DNA of 26,736 nucleotides from DATNPH01 sp036703315 (GTDB lineage Bacteria > Cyanobacteriota > Cyanobacteriia > Cyanobacteriales > Coleofasciculaceae), in NCBI GenBank assembly GCA_036703315.1, contig DATNPH010000187.1, positions 1 through 26,736 on the forward strand. Reading direction: 5' to 3'. Below, in pieces: positions 14,823-24,340 of the stretch. The notes below the pieces were generated by a model that saw nothing but the letters and a program-made list of their open reading frames with translations, searched no databases and was not told where the DNA came from. Each line of letters starts with the position of its first letter. The stretch's first letter is position 1. Position numbers and translations under genes: made by a program.

Positions 14823-15635
14823 TTATTTTTGGGCAATTAGCTCCAGTCCCGCCGATTTAAGTAGTTTGTTCCAGGCTTGTGCCAAGTCAGTGTTATCAGG
14901 TCTATCGCGCCGTAGCTCATCAAGAGTAGTCAACGTCTCATACCAAAGCCGAGCATTGGCATAGAGAGCAATACGCTCTTGGGGCGTTGCCTGTTGAATA
15001 CGACTTGCAAGAGTTGCGTCAGGTTGAACTCGCTGGATCCAACCCTCGGTAGCAATATCACCTGAGCGGTCTAGGGGATCACAAATCAACGCTAACGTCC
15101 AGTGGTACTTCTCACCAACACTCAAGGGGGAAATATTAGCATAGGCGGGAAGGGAGAAGCTCATAATGCTGGGAGTGCTGTTGGCGTCCTGAGTGGACTT
15201 AGCTAAGGTATATTGGGCTCTATAGATGTCTTCCCCTTGTGCATCCAACAGCAGAAATTCTGCTGCTGGTGCTGATGTCGGAGGCATGTACCAGAAGAAA
15301 CTCGGATAATCAGCAATCGTTGTTCCCGTCAGAGACGGTGCTGGAACCAATGAGACGGGTATCCCCTTAGCTCCCTTACAGCCATAGCCACTATCGGGAT
15401 TCCGTGTTCCTCCGCTGGCAGTATTGTCAGGAGCAGGGCCTCCTGGACCACGCGGTGCACGAAATCCTAAGTCCCATCGGTCTGGTAGCTGATCGGGTAG
15501 CTTACTCATGAGAAAGCTAGGTCTTAGCTGGGCTTGTACCTGTGCTGGGATATTGACGACAAGACATAGGGTTAATGCCGCGAGCAGTATTGTCGCTAGT
15601 ATTCTGAAGCGTGATGAGCGTTTAAACCAAGCCAT
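14823..15635 (-). CDS. Exported DUF928 protein
   Basis: The 270-residue protein begins with a signal peptide: basic residues, a hydrophobic stretch (about 12-28), and PAQVQA-Q as a likely cleavage site near residue 35. The mature part has the DUF928 pattern: a Gly-rich start (GGTRNPDSGYGC), LVPAPSLTGTTIADYPSFFW, then EFLLLDAQGEDIYRAQYTL and KYHWTLALICDPLDRSGD. Two cysteines could form a disulfide. The family is almost confined to cyanobacteria and has no known function. It often lies near CHAT-domain or two-partner-secretion genes. Here it is divergent from the TPR-CHAT gene across a 456-base spacer, which suggests a shared extracytoplasmic role, though this is inference. Confidence 0.85.
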   Translation of the reverse strand: MAWFKRSSRFRILATILLAALTLCLVVNIPAQVQAQLRPSFLMSKLPDQLPDRWDLGFRAPRGPGGPAPDNTASGGTRNPDSGYGCKGAKGIPVSLVPAPSLTGTTIADYPSFFWYMPPTSAPAAEFLLLDAQGEDIYRAQYTLAKSTQDANSTPSIMSFSLPAYANISPLSVGEKYHWTLALICDPLDRSGDIATEGWIQRVQPDATLASRIQQATPQERIALYANARLWYETLTTLDELRRDRPDNTDLAQAWNKLLKSAGLELIAQK

Positions 15636-16091
15636 AATACAAAGTACTTTCCAAAGACAACAAGGTTTCTACTATCAAAGATGGCACAACCAAAGCTGGG
15701 TGCATCTAGTACAAATACTTAGAGTTCGTTGAGAGCAGGAAACATCGGATACCAGCTGAGAACAGTTGAAAATGAAGGGGGTATTTCATTGATCGTTATA
15801 ACCCTAGACGCCTGAATACTGTATTGTGTTTCTTCTCAGGGAATGAATTAAATTTTTTGAAGCTTGGTGTGTTAGCGATCGCGTGACAACTCCTGTCATA
15901 CAAACTCGGTCGAATTCACAGGATAATTAAATAAACTCACTCACCCATTACTCGTGGCAACCTTGAGCTGTAGCAGGAACAATAGTGCAATAATACAAGT
16001 CCTACTCTAGATAGATTGCCGAAAACTTTGAATAGCCTATATCCTGCTCAGGCAAGTTATTTTCGCTATTGGCTTGTGATGGATTCTTTTT
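15636..16091. other. Spacer between divergent DUF928 and TPR-CHAT genes
   Basis: This 456-base region probably holds promoters for both flanking genes. It has a HIP1 octamer near 15876 and is A/T-rich around 15845-15860 and 15975-16020. TTGAGC near 15963 followed by AATAAT about 20 bases on is a possible plus-strand promoter, but weak. No gene is convincing: the frames at 15508-15732 and 16016-16198 overlap real genes and have no recognisable product. No Shine-Dalgarno precedes the ATG at 16092. Confidence 0.4.
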
Positions 16092-18887
16092 ATGAATCAA
16101 CATCTGAAGGTTTTCAGCTTAGCGGCTGCTACTCTGCTTTTATTCGTAAGTTCTCCTCGACCACTGTGGGGAACAACTGTGAGTGGAGTTACCTCTGACT
16201 TACAAGCCCAACCGATACAGGATTCAAGAGTTATTGAAGGTTTCAAAAAAACTTTGGCGAGTGCACGAGAACTTGGAGACCGTGTCACAGAGTTAAAAGT
16301 TTTGGTGGCTTTAGGAGATGCTTACAATTCTCTAGGAAAGTATAATCAAGCTGTAGAATCTGCCAAAGCTAGCTTGGCACTGGCACAAGAACTTCAGAAT
16401 CCTCAAGCTAAAGCTGTCGCTTTCGTGACATTAGCCAGTGCTTATGAGTCTCTCGCCTCTAGTGAAAGTGAATATGAAACAGCGACTAGTGCGGCTCTAT
16501 CGGGCTTGACTACGGCTTGGCAAGTCAAAGACCGTGACTCAGAATCAAAAGCATTCACAGTTCTCGGCAGTATATACAGTTCGCTCAATGAGAAGCAAAA
16601 GGCTCTTGTTTTTGCCCAGCAAGGGGTTAGGGTAGCAGAGGAAAACAAGATTCTGACTACCTCGGCTTCTTCACTATTAACTCTAGCCGGGATTCAGCTG
16701 GAGGAAGCAGACTATTCGCAAGTTATTGAGTCTACTACGCGAGGTATCGATTATTTACAAAAACTCCATCAGCAGGAGACAGAAAGCGCTGCCTTAGTAA
16801 TGTTGGGTCTTGCTTATCTCGGAGATGGAAATTCTCAAAAATCTGTTGAATTTGCTGAAAAAGGGTTAGCGAGCGCACAAGCCATCAAAACACCGCTGAT
16901 TGAATCTTTAGCTTTCTTGGTTTTAGGTTTAAATTTTAGTGATTTAGGAGAATTCCCAAAAGCAATTGAATTACTCAACCAGAGTCGAATTATTGCCAAA
17001 CAACAAAATAACCGAGAATTAGAAGCGCTTGCTCTAGAAGTTATTGGAGGAGTTTATCGAAATTCAGGAGATAGAGATAAAGCGATCGCGGCTTATCAAG
17101 AGGCAATTACCTTGAGTGGAAGTTATATCGCCAAAGCTGGATTAGCTCGTACTTACCAGGATGCCAATCTATTAGCAACAGCTATTATTTATTACAAGCA
17201 AGCTATTAATAAAAATGAAGAACAAGTTCCTAGACGGATTCCTGGCTTACCCCTTTGGCTAAAGGAATCGTTATCGAAAGCTGTTCAAGATCTTAGTGAA
17301 TTGCGGCCTACCGACAGCTATCGCTCTTTAACAAACTTGCTGCTATTAGACAAACGGATGGGTGAAGCACAGCAGGTTTTAGAACTCCTAAAAGGGCAGG
17401 AATTACGCGAATATACTGGCAATCCAAAAATCAGTGATCAGCCCTTTAGTCTAAGTCTGACACCCACTGAAGAGCAGATTATTGGAGAGTATGGGAGTTT
17501 GATCAAGTTCGGTTACGAGCTTGATGAATGCCAGCAAACTCGTTGCCCTCAACTACAGGAATTTTTAGAACAGCGAGCTGTTTTGAACAAGCAATATTAT
17601 CAAGCGTTAGAACAGCTAGAAGTACAAATTCGTACTCGACCGAGTTCTGAAATAGCTTTCGTTGACCCTAATCAGTTTGCACTCAAAGCCGAAGAGATTG
17701 TGGCAGCAAAACCTGGTACCGTACTGATTTATCCCTTGGTACTGGAGAATAAACTCTGGCTCATGTGGGCATCAAAAGGAGGCATTTTCAAAACAGTGGA
17801 AGTTCCTGGTGTAAGTCAATCACAGCTGGAAGTAACAGTCATGAAGTTTCGCCAGCTATTACAAAATCGTCTCTCAAATATTAAAGAGGTGCAAGCAACA
17901 GGGAAGCAACTATACGATTGGCTGATCCAACCTTTAGAAGGGGAACTGAAAGCAAATGACATTCATAACCTAGTGTTTTCTCTAGACCGTACAACGCGCT
18001 ATATTCCCATAGGTACTTTGTTTGATGGTGAAAAGTATCTGATTGAAAACTACAGTGTTTCAACAGTGGTATCAGCTAACTTGACTAATATGCAACCCCG
18101 TCTAGAAGCTCAAAGAGTTGCAAGAATGCCGTCGAACACAGCGCAGACTTCAAAAGAAGGAAGTCAAGGAGTATTAGAGCCTCTTCCGGAGAATCAAGAT
18201 TCTATAGTTTTAGGAATGGGAGTGTCGGATGCTGTAGCAGGTTTTAGACCTCTGCCTAATGTGCCAGCTGAGTTAGACGCGATCATTCGGCAGGATTTAG
18301 TTGAGTCGCAGGGGATTTATCCAGGTCAAAAGTTCCTCAACAAAGCCTTTAATTTTTTCACATTACGAGACAATTTACCGAGCCACGAACTGTTACATAT
18401 AGCTACCCATAGTAAATTTTTGCCAGGACGCTCCAATAAATCTTTTTTATTATTAGGCACAGGTGAGAAGTTGGCAATTCCTGATATTGAAAATCGGCTA
18501 GATTTGCGTGGTATCGATATGGTAGTGCTGTCAGCTTGTGAAACCGCACTGGGTGGTCCTGGGCTAGACGGCAAAGAAATTGTTGGTATTGCCTATTATT
18601 TTCTTAAAGGCGGAACCAGAACCGTAGTAGCGTCGTTGTGGAATGTGGATGATCAAAGTACTCGCTTATTGATGGAGCGGTTCTACGCCAACTTATCAAA
18701 AGATACACTTAAGTCTCCAGTGACGAAAGCTGAGGCACTACGTCAAGCTCAACTTGAATTACTAAGCGGTATCGATAAAGGTTCGGCTGAGCAACAGCAT
18801 GATAGCGTACCAACTGTCGCTAAGAAGAATTCCTTTCGCCATCCCTACTATTGGGCACCGTTTATTCTGATAGGGAATGGACTTTGA
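16092..18887 (+). CDS. TPR-CHAT caspase-like protease, predicted exported
   Basis: The 931 residues start with a signal-like hydrophobic segment (about 6-22, followed by RPLWG). Residues 60-400 are tetratricopeptide repeats, for example LGDAYNSLGKYNQAVESAKA and IGGVYRNSGDRDKAIAAYQE. The C-terminal half (about 540-930) is a CHAT domain with the catalytic pair His773 (HIATHS) and Cys816 (VVLSACETALGG), then GGTRTVVASLWNVDDQSTR and a final HPYYWAPFILIG. CHAT domains belong to the caspase/separase clan, and TPR-CHAT proteins can be proteases switched on by a partner, as in type III-E CRISPR (Csx29). No CRISPR locus is present here. A signal peptide would place it outside the cytoplasm. The substrate is unknown. 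The DUF928 gene is divergent upstream. Confidence 0.88.
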   Translation: MNQHLKVFSLAAATLLLFVSSPRPLWGTTVSGVTSDLQAQPIQDSRVIEGFKKTLASARELGDRVTELKVLVALGDAYNSLGKYNQAVESAKASLALAQELQNPQAKAVAFVTLASAYESLASSESEYETATSAALSGLTTAWQVKDRDSESKAFTVLGSIYSSLNEKQKALVFAQQGVRVAEENKILTTSASSLLTLAGIQLEEADYSQVIESTTRGIDYLQKLHQQETESAALVMLGLAYLGDGNSQKSVEFAEKGLASAQAIKTPLIESLAFLVLGLNFSDLGEFPKAIELLNQSRIIAKQQNNRELEALALEVIGGVYRNSGDRDKAIAAYQEAITLSGSYIAKAGLARTYQDANLLATAIIYYKQAINKNEEQVPRRIPGLPLWLKESLSKAVQDLSELRPTDSYRSLTNLLLLDKRMGEAQQVLELLKGQELREYTGNPKISDQPFSLSLTPTEEQIIGEYGSLIKFGYELDECQQTRCPQLQEFLEQRAVLNKQYYQALEQLEVQIRTRPSSEIAFVDPNQFALKAEEIVAAKPGTVLIYPLVLENKLWLMWASKGGIFKTVEVPGVSQSQLEVTVMKFRQLLQNRLSNIKEVQATGKQLYDWLIQPLEGELKANDIHNLVFSLDRTTRYIPIGTLFDGEKYLIENYSVSTVVSANLTNMQPRLEAQRVARMPSNTAQTSKEGSQGVLEPLPENQDSIVLGMGVSDAVAGFRPLPNVPAELDAIIRQDLVESQGIYPGQKFLNKAFNFFTLRDNLPSHELLHIATHSKFLPGRSNKSFLLLGTGEKLAIPDIENRLDLRGIDMVVLSACETALGGPGLDGKEIVGIAYYFLKGGTRTVVASLWNVDDQSTRLLMERFYANLSKDTLKSPVTKAEALRQAQLELLSGIDKGSAEQQHDSVPTVAKKNSFRHPYYWAPFILIGNGL

Positions 18888-18948
18888 GAGTCATTAGTCG
18901 TTGGTCAGTTACAACTTAGATATCATTACTTAAACCTATCTAGAAAAT

Positions 18949-18986
18949 AGGTGGTAGGTGGTAGGTGGTAGGTGGTAGGTGGTAGG
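18949..18986. repeat. Heptanucleotide tandem repeat (AGGTGGT)5
   Basis: Five perfect copies of AGGTGGT fill 18949-18983, followed by a partial copy. The repeat lies between the convergent stop codons of the TPR-CHAT gene and the large c-di-GMP gene. It matches the short tandemly repeated repetitive (STRR) class with 7-bp units known from cyanobacteria. Upstream, TCATTAGTCGTTGGTCAG near 18890 looks like a decayed copy of another such repeat. Confidence 0.85.
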
Positions 18987-19008
18987 GGAAAGAGATTTTC
19001 AGTCCTGA

Positions 19009-22000
19009 TCATAAGTTCTCCAAAACAACTAACGCCCCAGCGGTTGAGGCGTCTTGCGGCTGAGAGAATAAATATCCTTGAGCATATTGGCAGTTAAGCG
19101 ATCGCAGTTGGGCTAATTGCTGAGGTGTTTCTACCCCTTCGGCAATTACTTCCATTCCTAAGCTATGGGCTAGGAGCACAATTGTTCGAGCAATTTGTAG
19201 GGGGAAGTCCTTGACTTTATCCGGTGATCCGTTTGGTAGAACATTGTCCTCAGATACGCTGATGCAGTTGACAAAGGAACGGTCAATCTTCAGGGTGTTG
19301 ATAGGAAATTGGTGCAGATAACTTAGAGAGGAGTAACCAGTACCAAAATCATCGATGCATAATCCAATCTGTCGCTCTCTAAGCTGCGTCAGTACTTTAG
19401 CAGCAGCATCTGGATTTTCGAGTAAGCAGCTTTCGGTGATCTCCAACTTTAAATAACGTCCATCTAAATCGCTTTCCTGAAGAATTTGGTCAATTTGATC
19501 CAGCGCGTCAGGTTGCAAAAGCTGTTTGTTAGAAAGATTGACATTGATCGTTAGTAGAGAAGGGAGTAGGGGAACAGCTGACTCAACCGTTGGCGAGGCG
19601 GGGTGAAGCCCAGATTCTTCTTCCCATTCCCCAGCACGACGCGCCTTGACCTGCGACTGCCACTGGCGCAATTGGCGGCAAGCTTCGCGCAGTGTCCACC
19701 AGCCAATTGGGATGATGACGCCTGTTTCTTCCGCCATGGGGATAAATTCATCGGGGTAGACCAGACCCCGCGTAGGGTGCTGCCAGCGCAATAGCGCCTC
19801 AAAACCAGTGATTTGGTTGGTAGATAGAGACACAATTGGCTGATAGTAGAGCTGAAATTCTTGGTGTTCGACTGCCCGTCGCAGGTCGGTTTCTAGTTCC
19901 AAGAGAGCCACTGCTTTCTGGTGCATGGTCATATCGAACACTTCATAGCGTGCCTTACCCAAAGCTTTGGCACGGTATAGTGCTGTGTCAGCATCACGTA
20001 GAAGGTCTTCTGGTCGATCATAGTCGTTTGTCCAGATACCCTGAGGCAGCTTGCGACTCATGACGATACCAATACTGGCTGTTGTGAAAACTTCATGCCC
20101 ATTTAGATTCAATGGTGCGATTAGCTCTTGGTGAATGCGCTCAGCTACGCGGGTGGCTTGACTTATATCTTCGATATTCTCAAGTAGGATGGTGAATTCG
20201 TCTCCTCCTAAACGAGCGACTGTATCTTCGCCACGTAGACAACTTTGTAACCGACGTGCGATCGCGACCAGTAGCTGATCTCCAACCAAGTGCCCCAGGC
20301 TGTCATTCACAATTTTGAAGCGATCCAAATCTAAAAACAGGACAGCAAATCGATAGGCATGATGTCGCTTAGCCCGCTCCACCATATGGCTCAAGCGATC
20401 CATGAATAATGCACGATTTGGTAGCCCTGTCAAGGGGTCGTAGAACGCTCGCTCACGCAGTTGCTCTTTAGCCAGCTTTCGTTCAGTGATATCTTCAACT
20501 GTGCCTTCGTAGTAAAGCAGTTCGCCTGTGTTATCCCGAACCGCACGGGCATTCTCCGAAATCCAAATCACGCTGCCGTCTTTACGGTAAACCTGAGACT
20601 CAAACTCGGAAACAGCATCATTTTCTTGCAATAGGCGAGTAAACTCTGCTCGTCTATCCGGATCTACATATAGCTGATGTTCAATATCCGTCAGACGTTC
20701 CATGAGTTCGTCCGGGTTTGAGTAGCCATACAACCGGGCTAATGCTGGATTAGCGGAAACATAGTGTCCGTCGCAGGTCGATTGAAAAATCCCTTCTAGG
20801 GCGTTCTCAAAAATGCTACGATACTTTGCTTCCGCTTGTCGTAAACCTTCCTCTGCCCTTTTGCGCTCCGTGATATCCCGTGCTACCCAGACGACTGAAT
20901 CTTCCTGAGTTGGGGAAATACTAGCGGAAAACCAAATTTCCCGATCATCAGTTGGCAAGCTGTACTCAACATTAACTGTCTGTTTAGTGTTAATCGCTTG
21001 CTGAATGTAGCTAAGAGCGGTGTCAGCCGCCTCCGGCTCAAACACTTCGTGCAAAGTTTTGCCTAGCATTTGGGCGGCAGGTTTGCTTAAAAGCTTTTGA
21101 TCTGGATTCGTTGGTGCAATCTTGAGAGTGCGTCCCTGGACATCGAAAACGAAAATAACATCCGTCATCGCTGCAAAAAGTGCACGCAATTCGCTTTCAG
21201 AGGAGCGCAGGGCCTCCTCCGCTCGCTTGCGTTCAGTGATATCTGTAATAAAGCCTTCGACACCCAGCAGTTTACCTGTGCTATCAAATACGCCATGCCC
21301 TTTTTCCCACACCCATTTTTCCTGACCGGATTGGGTGCGGATGCGATATTCCACGACATAGGGTTCTTTTTGAGCAACACCCATCTCTAGCGCTGCCAAA
21401 ACTTTTGGTAAATCGTCTTCATGAGTAATCGCATCAAAGGAAACAGCCCGATTCCCAATTAATTCTTCGCTTTTATAGCCTGTAAGTGTCAGGCAACCTT
21501 CGCTTAGATAAGTCATAGACCACTCTGGGTCACTCGCACAAGAAAAGACAATTCCGGGCAGAGAATCCATCAAACTGGCAAGGCGTCGCTGACTCTCTCG
21601 GAGTGCCGCTTCAGTTTGCTTGCGCTGAATCACTGCCCCCAACTGAGCGGCTACGGCTGAAATCAGCTCTACCAATCGTCTATCTTCTTGGCGGGATTCA
21701 AACATGAAAAAGGTCAGTACCGCCAGCACTTTGTCATTAGCGAGAATCGGCACACCAAATCCTGCCCTGAGTCCGCAGGCTTTCGCTAGATGCGATCGCA
21801 CAAAAAAGCTTTCTGATTCAATAGAAACATCTCTGATCCACACAGGTTGCCGCGATAACCAAACTTGCCCTGGCAGTCCTGTACCTGGTGCAAAACTAAA
21901 CGTTTCGCTCTGACTTTGAAATTCGCTAAGGGGATTGGGGATTGGGGATTGGAGATTAGGAGTTTCGACTTTTGGGGCGTGAGGCTGGGAGGAAACCTCC

Positions 22001-23907
22001 CAGCCTAAGTAACGCCTTGACTTTTGACTTGCACTGCTGCACCAAGTGGTTGAGCATTCTAAAGCCTTGCCCTCAGTACTCTTGACCCATGCTTCGCCAA
22101 GCTCCCAACGAGTTGTATCACACACTTTGCTCAGAGCTACATGTAGTGCTGATTGAAAATCTGGAGCTTCACTAATTGCCTGGGTCATGGTTTGCAACAG
22201 TTGGATCTCTTCTTCCGCCCGCTTGCGTTCAGTGATGTCGGTGATAAATCCCTCTAAAGCCAGTAGTTCTCCTGCGGCACAGAAGACTCCGCGCCCCTGT
22301 TGGGAAACCCACTTCTGCTCTCCAGTAGCCTTCGTGATGCGATACTCTAGCTGATAAGATCGGTGCTGCTGTAAAGCCGCTGCCACTTCATTTTGTACGC
22401 GCTCTCGATCATCTGAATGAGTAATTTCGTAGAACGAAACTTTCTGATTCTCAATCAAGTCAGCAGGATGGTAACCCGTTAAATTGAAACAGCCTTCACT
22501 GACAAACTCCAGCGTCCAGTTCCAGTCATTGCGACAACGGTAAGCCATTCCAGGCAGGTTACTCATGAGTGTTGAGAGAATTCGTTGGCTTTCCTGCAAC
22601 GCCTCCTGTGCCTGTTTGTAACTGGTTGTGTCAAAGGCATTGACTAGCACCGCCGGCTTTCCTTGGAAATCAATTGTCCGCGTTCGAACATCCAGCCAAC
22701 GCACTTCGCCAGTTTTTGTGATAATTTTTACTTCATAGCAGCTCTTAACTTGCTCACCGAGTTGCCCTGCAAGACCTCCTTCTCGCATTAAGACTTGGTA
22801 GTCTGGATGCACAAAATCCCAGACGTTCATCTCTAGCAACTCGACCTCAGTGTAGCCAGTAATTGTGCAGAGTGCTGAGTTGGCGTAAAGCAACTGATTG
22901 CTTTGGTAGATGAAGGTGGCAGCTGCCATCGTTTCAGCTAGTGTGCGAAATTTGACCTCGCTGCGATAAAGCGCTGTCATAATTTGCTTACGGTCTGTAA
23001 TGTCTCTAACCGTGCTAACTACGGCTTCCACGCTGCCATCAAGACACCGAATCGGACTAAGAATGTACTCGTAGTCTCTTAATCCGTGGATAGTCGGAAG
23101 GCTAGTTTCATCGACTAGTGCTTTGCCTGTTGCCACAACCGTTTCTCGTTGAGCGTCAAGCCGCAGTACGATGTCTAGGGGCAAGTCTAATTCCTGTAAT
23201 GTCGTACCAACTAGGTCGGTTGGTTCCATGCCCAAGTTGTGGGCACCCTGAGGGCTGACGTAGGTAATCTTGCCAGTGCGATCGCATCGGTAGAAGCAGT
23301 CGGGAGTTGCCGTCAGAATTTCGTTGAGCGTCTCTGATTCCTGCTGGTACGGCGTGATGTTATGAAAGACACCTAAAACCGCTGGTTCGTCGTTAAAGTT
23401 TAGTTGTTGTAACGAGACAGCACTCCAGATCGGCGTACCATCTATCTGGTGCATTTTGACTGGGTAATTACAGACGTTACTTTTGGTCGCTAGAACCTGC
23501 AACAACGTTTGCCATTGTGCTGAATCATAGAAGAAGTCTTGTATCTGGACGTTATGCGATCGCCTCTGCAAATCAGCTTCGCAAGCGCTAACAGTAACAC
23601 AATTAGGAGTAGTTAACTCAGTGGTGCAAGCCTTAACATCTTTGCTCATCCCCTCTGTGGCAAGACCAAAGGTTGATCGCCAGTGTTTATTGACGTAGAG
23701 AATGGCACCATCTGCTAACCGAGCAATAATTAGAGGAACTGGAATTGCATTAAATAGCGTAGGTGACAATTGCTCTTGACTCTCGCTACCCAAAGGTGAT
23801 GACTGCTTGTGTGGGTCGGAAAAGATTTCCAGTACAGGAGTAGCTGGTTCTTCGACTGGTATGGTTTGCTCAACTAAACTGCTGTGCCTGACTTCTAAAC
23901 GCGCCAC
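19009..23907 (-). CDS. Seven-PAS/GAF protein with intact GGDEF and EAL domains (c-di-GMP cyclase/phosphodiesterase)
   Basis: This is a 1632-residue soluble protein with a GTG start and no visible ribosome binding site. Domain order: PAS 48-190, PAS 196-310, PAS 311-435, PAS 436-565, GAF 570-755, PAS 765-890, PAS 895-1010, PAS 1015-1140, GGDEF 1150-1310, EAL 1330-1620. The GGDEF keeps FLDLDRFKIVNDSLGH, GGDEF at 1234-1238 and an RGED inhibitory site, so it should make c-di-GMP with product inhibition. The EAL keeps E1370 of EALLRW, NVNLSN, LEITES, DDFGTGYSSL, LKIDRSFV and AEGVET, so it should also degrade it. Two inserts stand out: residues about 625-665 inside the GAF domain, encoded by a heptanucleotide repeat and a hairpin, and about 1417-1449 inside the EAL domain. 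No membrane helix is seen, so sensing is cytosolic. Confidence 0.93.
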   Translation of the reverse strand: MARLEVRHSSLVEQTIPVEEPATPVLEIFSDPHKQSSPLGSESQEQLSPTLFNAIPVPLIIARLADGAILYVNKHWRSTFGLATEGMSKDVKACTTELTTPNCVTVSACEADLQRRSHNVQIQDFFYDSAQWQTLLQVLATKSNVCNYPVKMHQIDGTPIWSAVSLQQLNFNDEPAVLGVFHNITPYQQESETLNEILTATPDCFYRCDRTGKITYVSPQGAHNLGMEPTDLVGTTLQELDLPLDIVLRLDAQRETVVATGKALVDETSLPTIHGLRDYEYILSPIRCLDGSVEAVVSTVRDITDRKQIMTALYRSEVKFRTLAETMAAATFIYQSNQLLYANSALCTITGYTEVELLEMNVWDFVHPDYQVLMREGGLAGQLGEQVKSCYEVKIITKTGEVRWLDVRTRTIDFQGKPAVLVNAFDTTSYKQAQEALQESQRILSTLMSNLPGMAYRCRNDWNWTLEFVSEGCFNLTGYHPADLIENQKVSFYEITHSDDRERVQNEVAAALQQHRSYQLEYRITKATGEQKWVSQQGRGVFCAAGELLALEGFITDITERKRAEEEIQLLQTMTQAISEAPDFQSALHVALSKVCDTTRWELGEAWVKSTEGKALECSTTWCSSASQKSRRYLGWEVSSQPHAPKVETPNLQSPIPNPLSEFQSQSETFSFAPGTGLPGQVWLSRQPVWIRDVSIESESFFVRSHLAKACGLRAGFGVPILANDKVLAVLTFFMFESRQEDRRLVELISAVAAQLGAVIQRKQTEAALRESQRRLASLMDSLPGIVFSCASDPEWSMTYLSEGCLTLTGYKSEELIGNRAVSFDAITHEDDLPKVLAALEMGVAQKEPYVVEYRIRTQSGQEKWVWEKGHGVFDSTGKLLGVEGFITDITERKRAEEALRSSESELRALFAAMTDVIFVFDVQGRTLKIAPTNPDQKLLSKPAAQMLGKTLHEVFEPEAADTALSYIQQAINTKQTVNVEYSLPTDDREIWFSASISPTQEDSVVWVARDITERKRAEEGLRQAEAKYRSIFENALEGIFQSTCDGHYVSANPALARLYGYSNPDELMERLTDIEHQLYVDPDRRAEFTRLLQENDAVSEFESQVYRKDGSVIWISENARAVRDNTGELLYYEGTVEDITERKLAKEQLRERAFYDPLTGLPNRALFMDRLSHMVERAKRHHAYRFAVLFLDLDRFKIVNDSLGHLVGDQLLVAIARRLQSCLRGEDTVARLGGDEFTILLENIEDISQATRVAERIHQELIAPLNLNGHEVFTTASIGIVMSRKLPQGIWTNDYDRPEDLLRDADTALYRAKALGKARYEVFDMTMHQKAVALLELETDLRRAVEHQEFQLYYQPIVSLSTNQITGFEALLRWQHPTRGLVYPDEFIPMAEETGVIIPIGWWTLREACRQLRQWQSQVKARRAGEWEEESGLHPASPTVESAVPLLPSLLTINVNLSNKQLLQPDALDQIDQILQESDLDGRYLKLEITESCLLENPDAAAKVLTQLRERQIGLCIDDFGTGYSSLSYLHQFPINTLKIDRSFVNCISVSEDNVLPNGSPDKVKDFPLQIARTIVLLAHSLGMEVIAEGVETPQQLAQLRSLNCQYAQGYLFSQPQDASTAGALVVLENL
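21930..21957. repeat. Heptanucleotide repeat GGGGATT x3 + GGAGATT inside a coding region
   Basis: Three perfect GGGGATT units and a one-mismatch fourth fill 28 bases within the large c-di-GMP gene. On the coding strand they are read through as NLQSPIPNPL, about residues 651-660 of the GAF domain insert. Seven is not a multiple of three, so each unit is read in a different frame. GGGGATT-type units are known cyanobacterial STRR sequences. Confidence 0.8.
21976..22016. repeat. Coding-region hairpin beside the heptanucleotide repeat
   Basis: AGGCTGGGAGG (21982-21992) and CCTCCCAGCCT (21996-22006) pair perfectly around AAA. After an internal loop the stem extends with GGCGT (21976-21980) and ACGCC (22012-22016). 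It encodes part of the GAF insert (around residues 631-644). With the adjacent repeat it looks like a small inserted repeat element that kept the frame open. Confidence 0.65.
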
Positions 23908-24340
23908 GGGTTTTTATTGCTTCAATTAACAGCTAATGGAACTTCTAAGTGAGCCAAATTCTGCTCAACGCTCAAGCCGCCAACTTATACGAGATGCAAT
24001 GACACGGTTGACGATAGACAGCACCATGTAGGGAATCTAAATCTTTAACCTAAACCGTAATAGCCCCAATTGCGTGTCTCACCCTGGGAGTCAAAACTCG
24101 CTCAAACCACAACAAGCCAGCCTTGTAGAGACTTCGCTTTGCCAATAAGACGGACAAGATATATAAAAAAATTAGACTATAGTCAATCCAGGCAAACAGT
24201 TAAGTAGAACACACTTCTTGCTGATAGCCATTACAGCCACTTCCATTAGCAGTTAGCGAATCAGGGAGGATACTTGCAATCTTTGACTTACAGCTGCGAT
24301 CGGGTAATTTAGCAATGTTGATAAAAATTCACTTTGTTAG
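23908..24340. other. Spacer between the divergent c-di-GMP gene and ABC permease gene
   Basis: I see no gene in these 433 bases. An A/T-rich stretch at 24158-24185 (GATATATAAAAAAATTAGACTATAG in part) could hold a -10 element for the permease gene, more than 150 bases upstream of its start. No ribosome binding site is evident before the ATG at 24341 or the GTG at 23907. Confidence 0.4.

Noticed and set aside
16016..16198. 60-codon frame overlapping the start of the TPR-CHAT gene
   Set aside because: It overlaps the signal-like N-terminus of the large gene in another frame and has no ribosome binding site or recognisable product.
18949..18986. Repeat array as possible CRISPR
   Set aside because: Units are 7 bp, directly adjacent and without spacers; no cas genes are present. 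The TPR-CHAT protein upstream is therefore not supported as part of a type III-E system.
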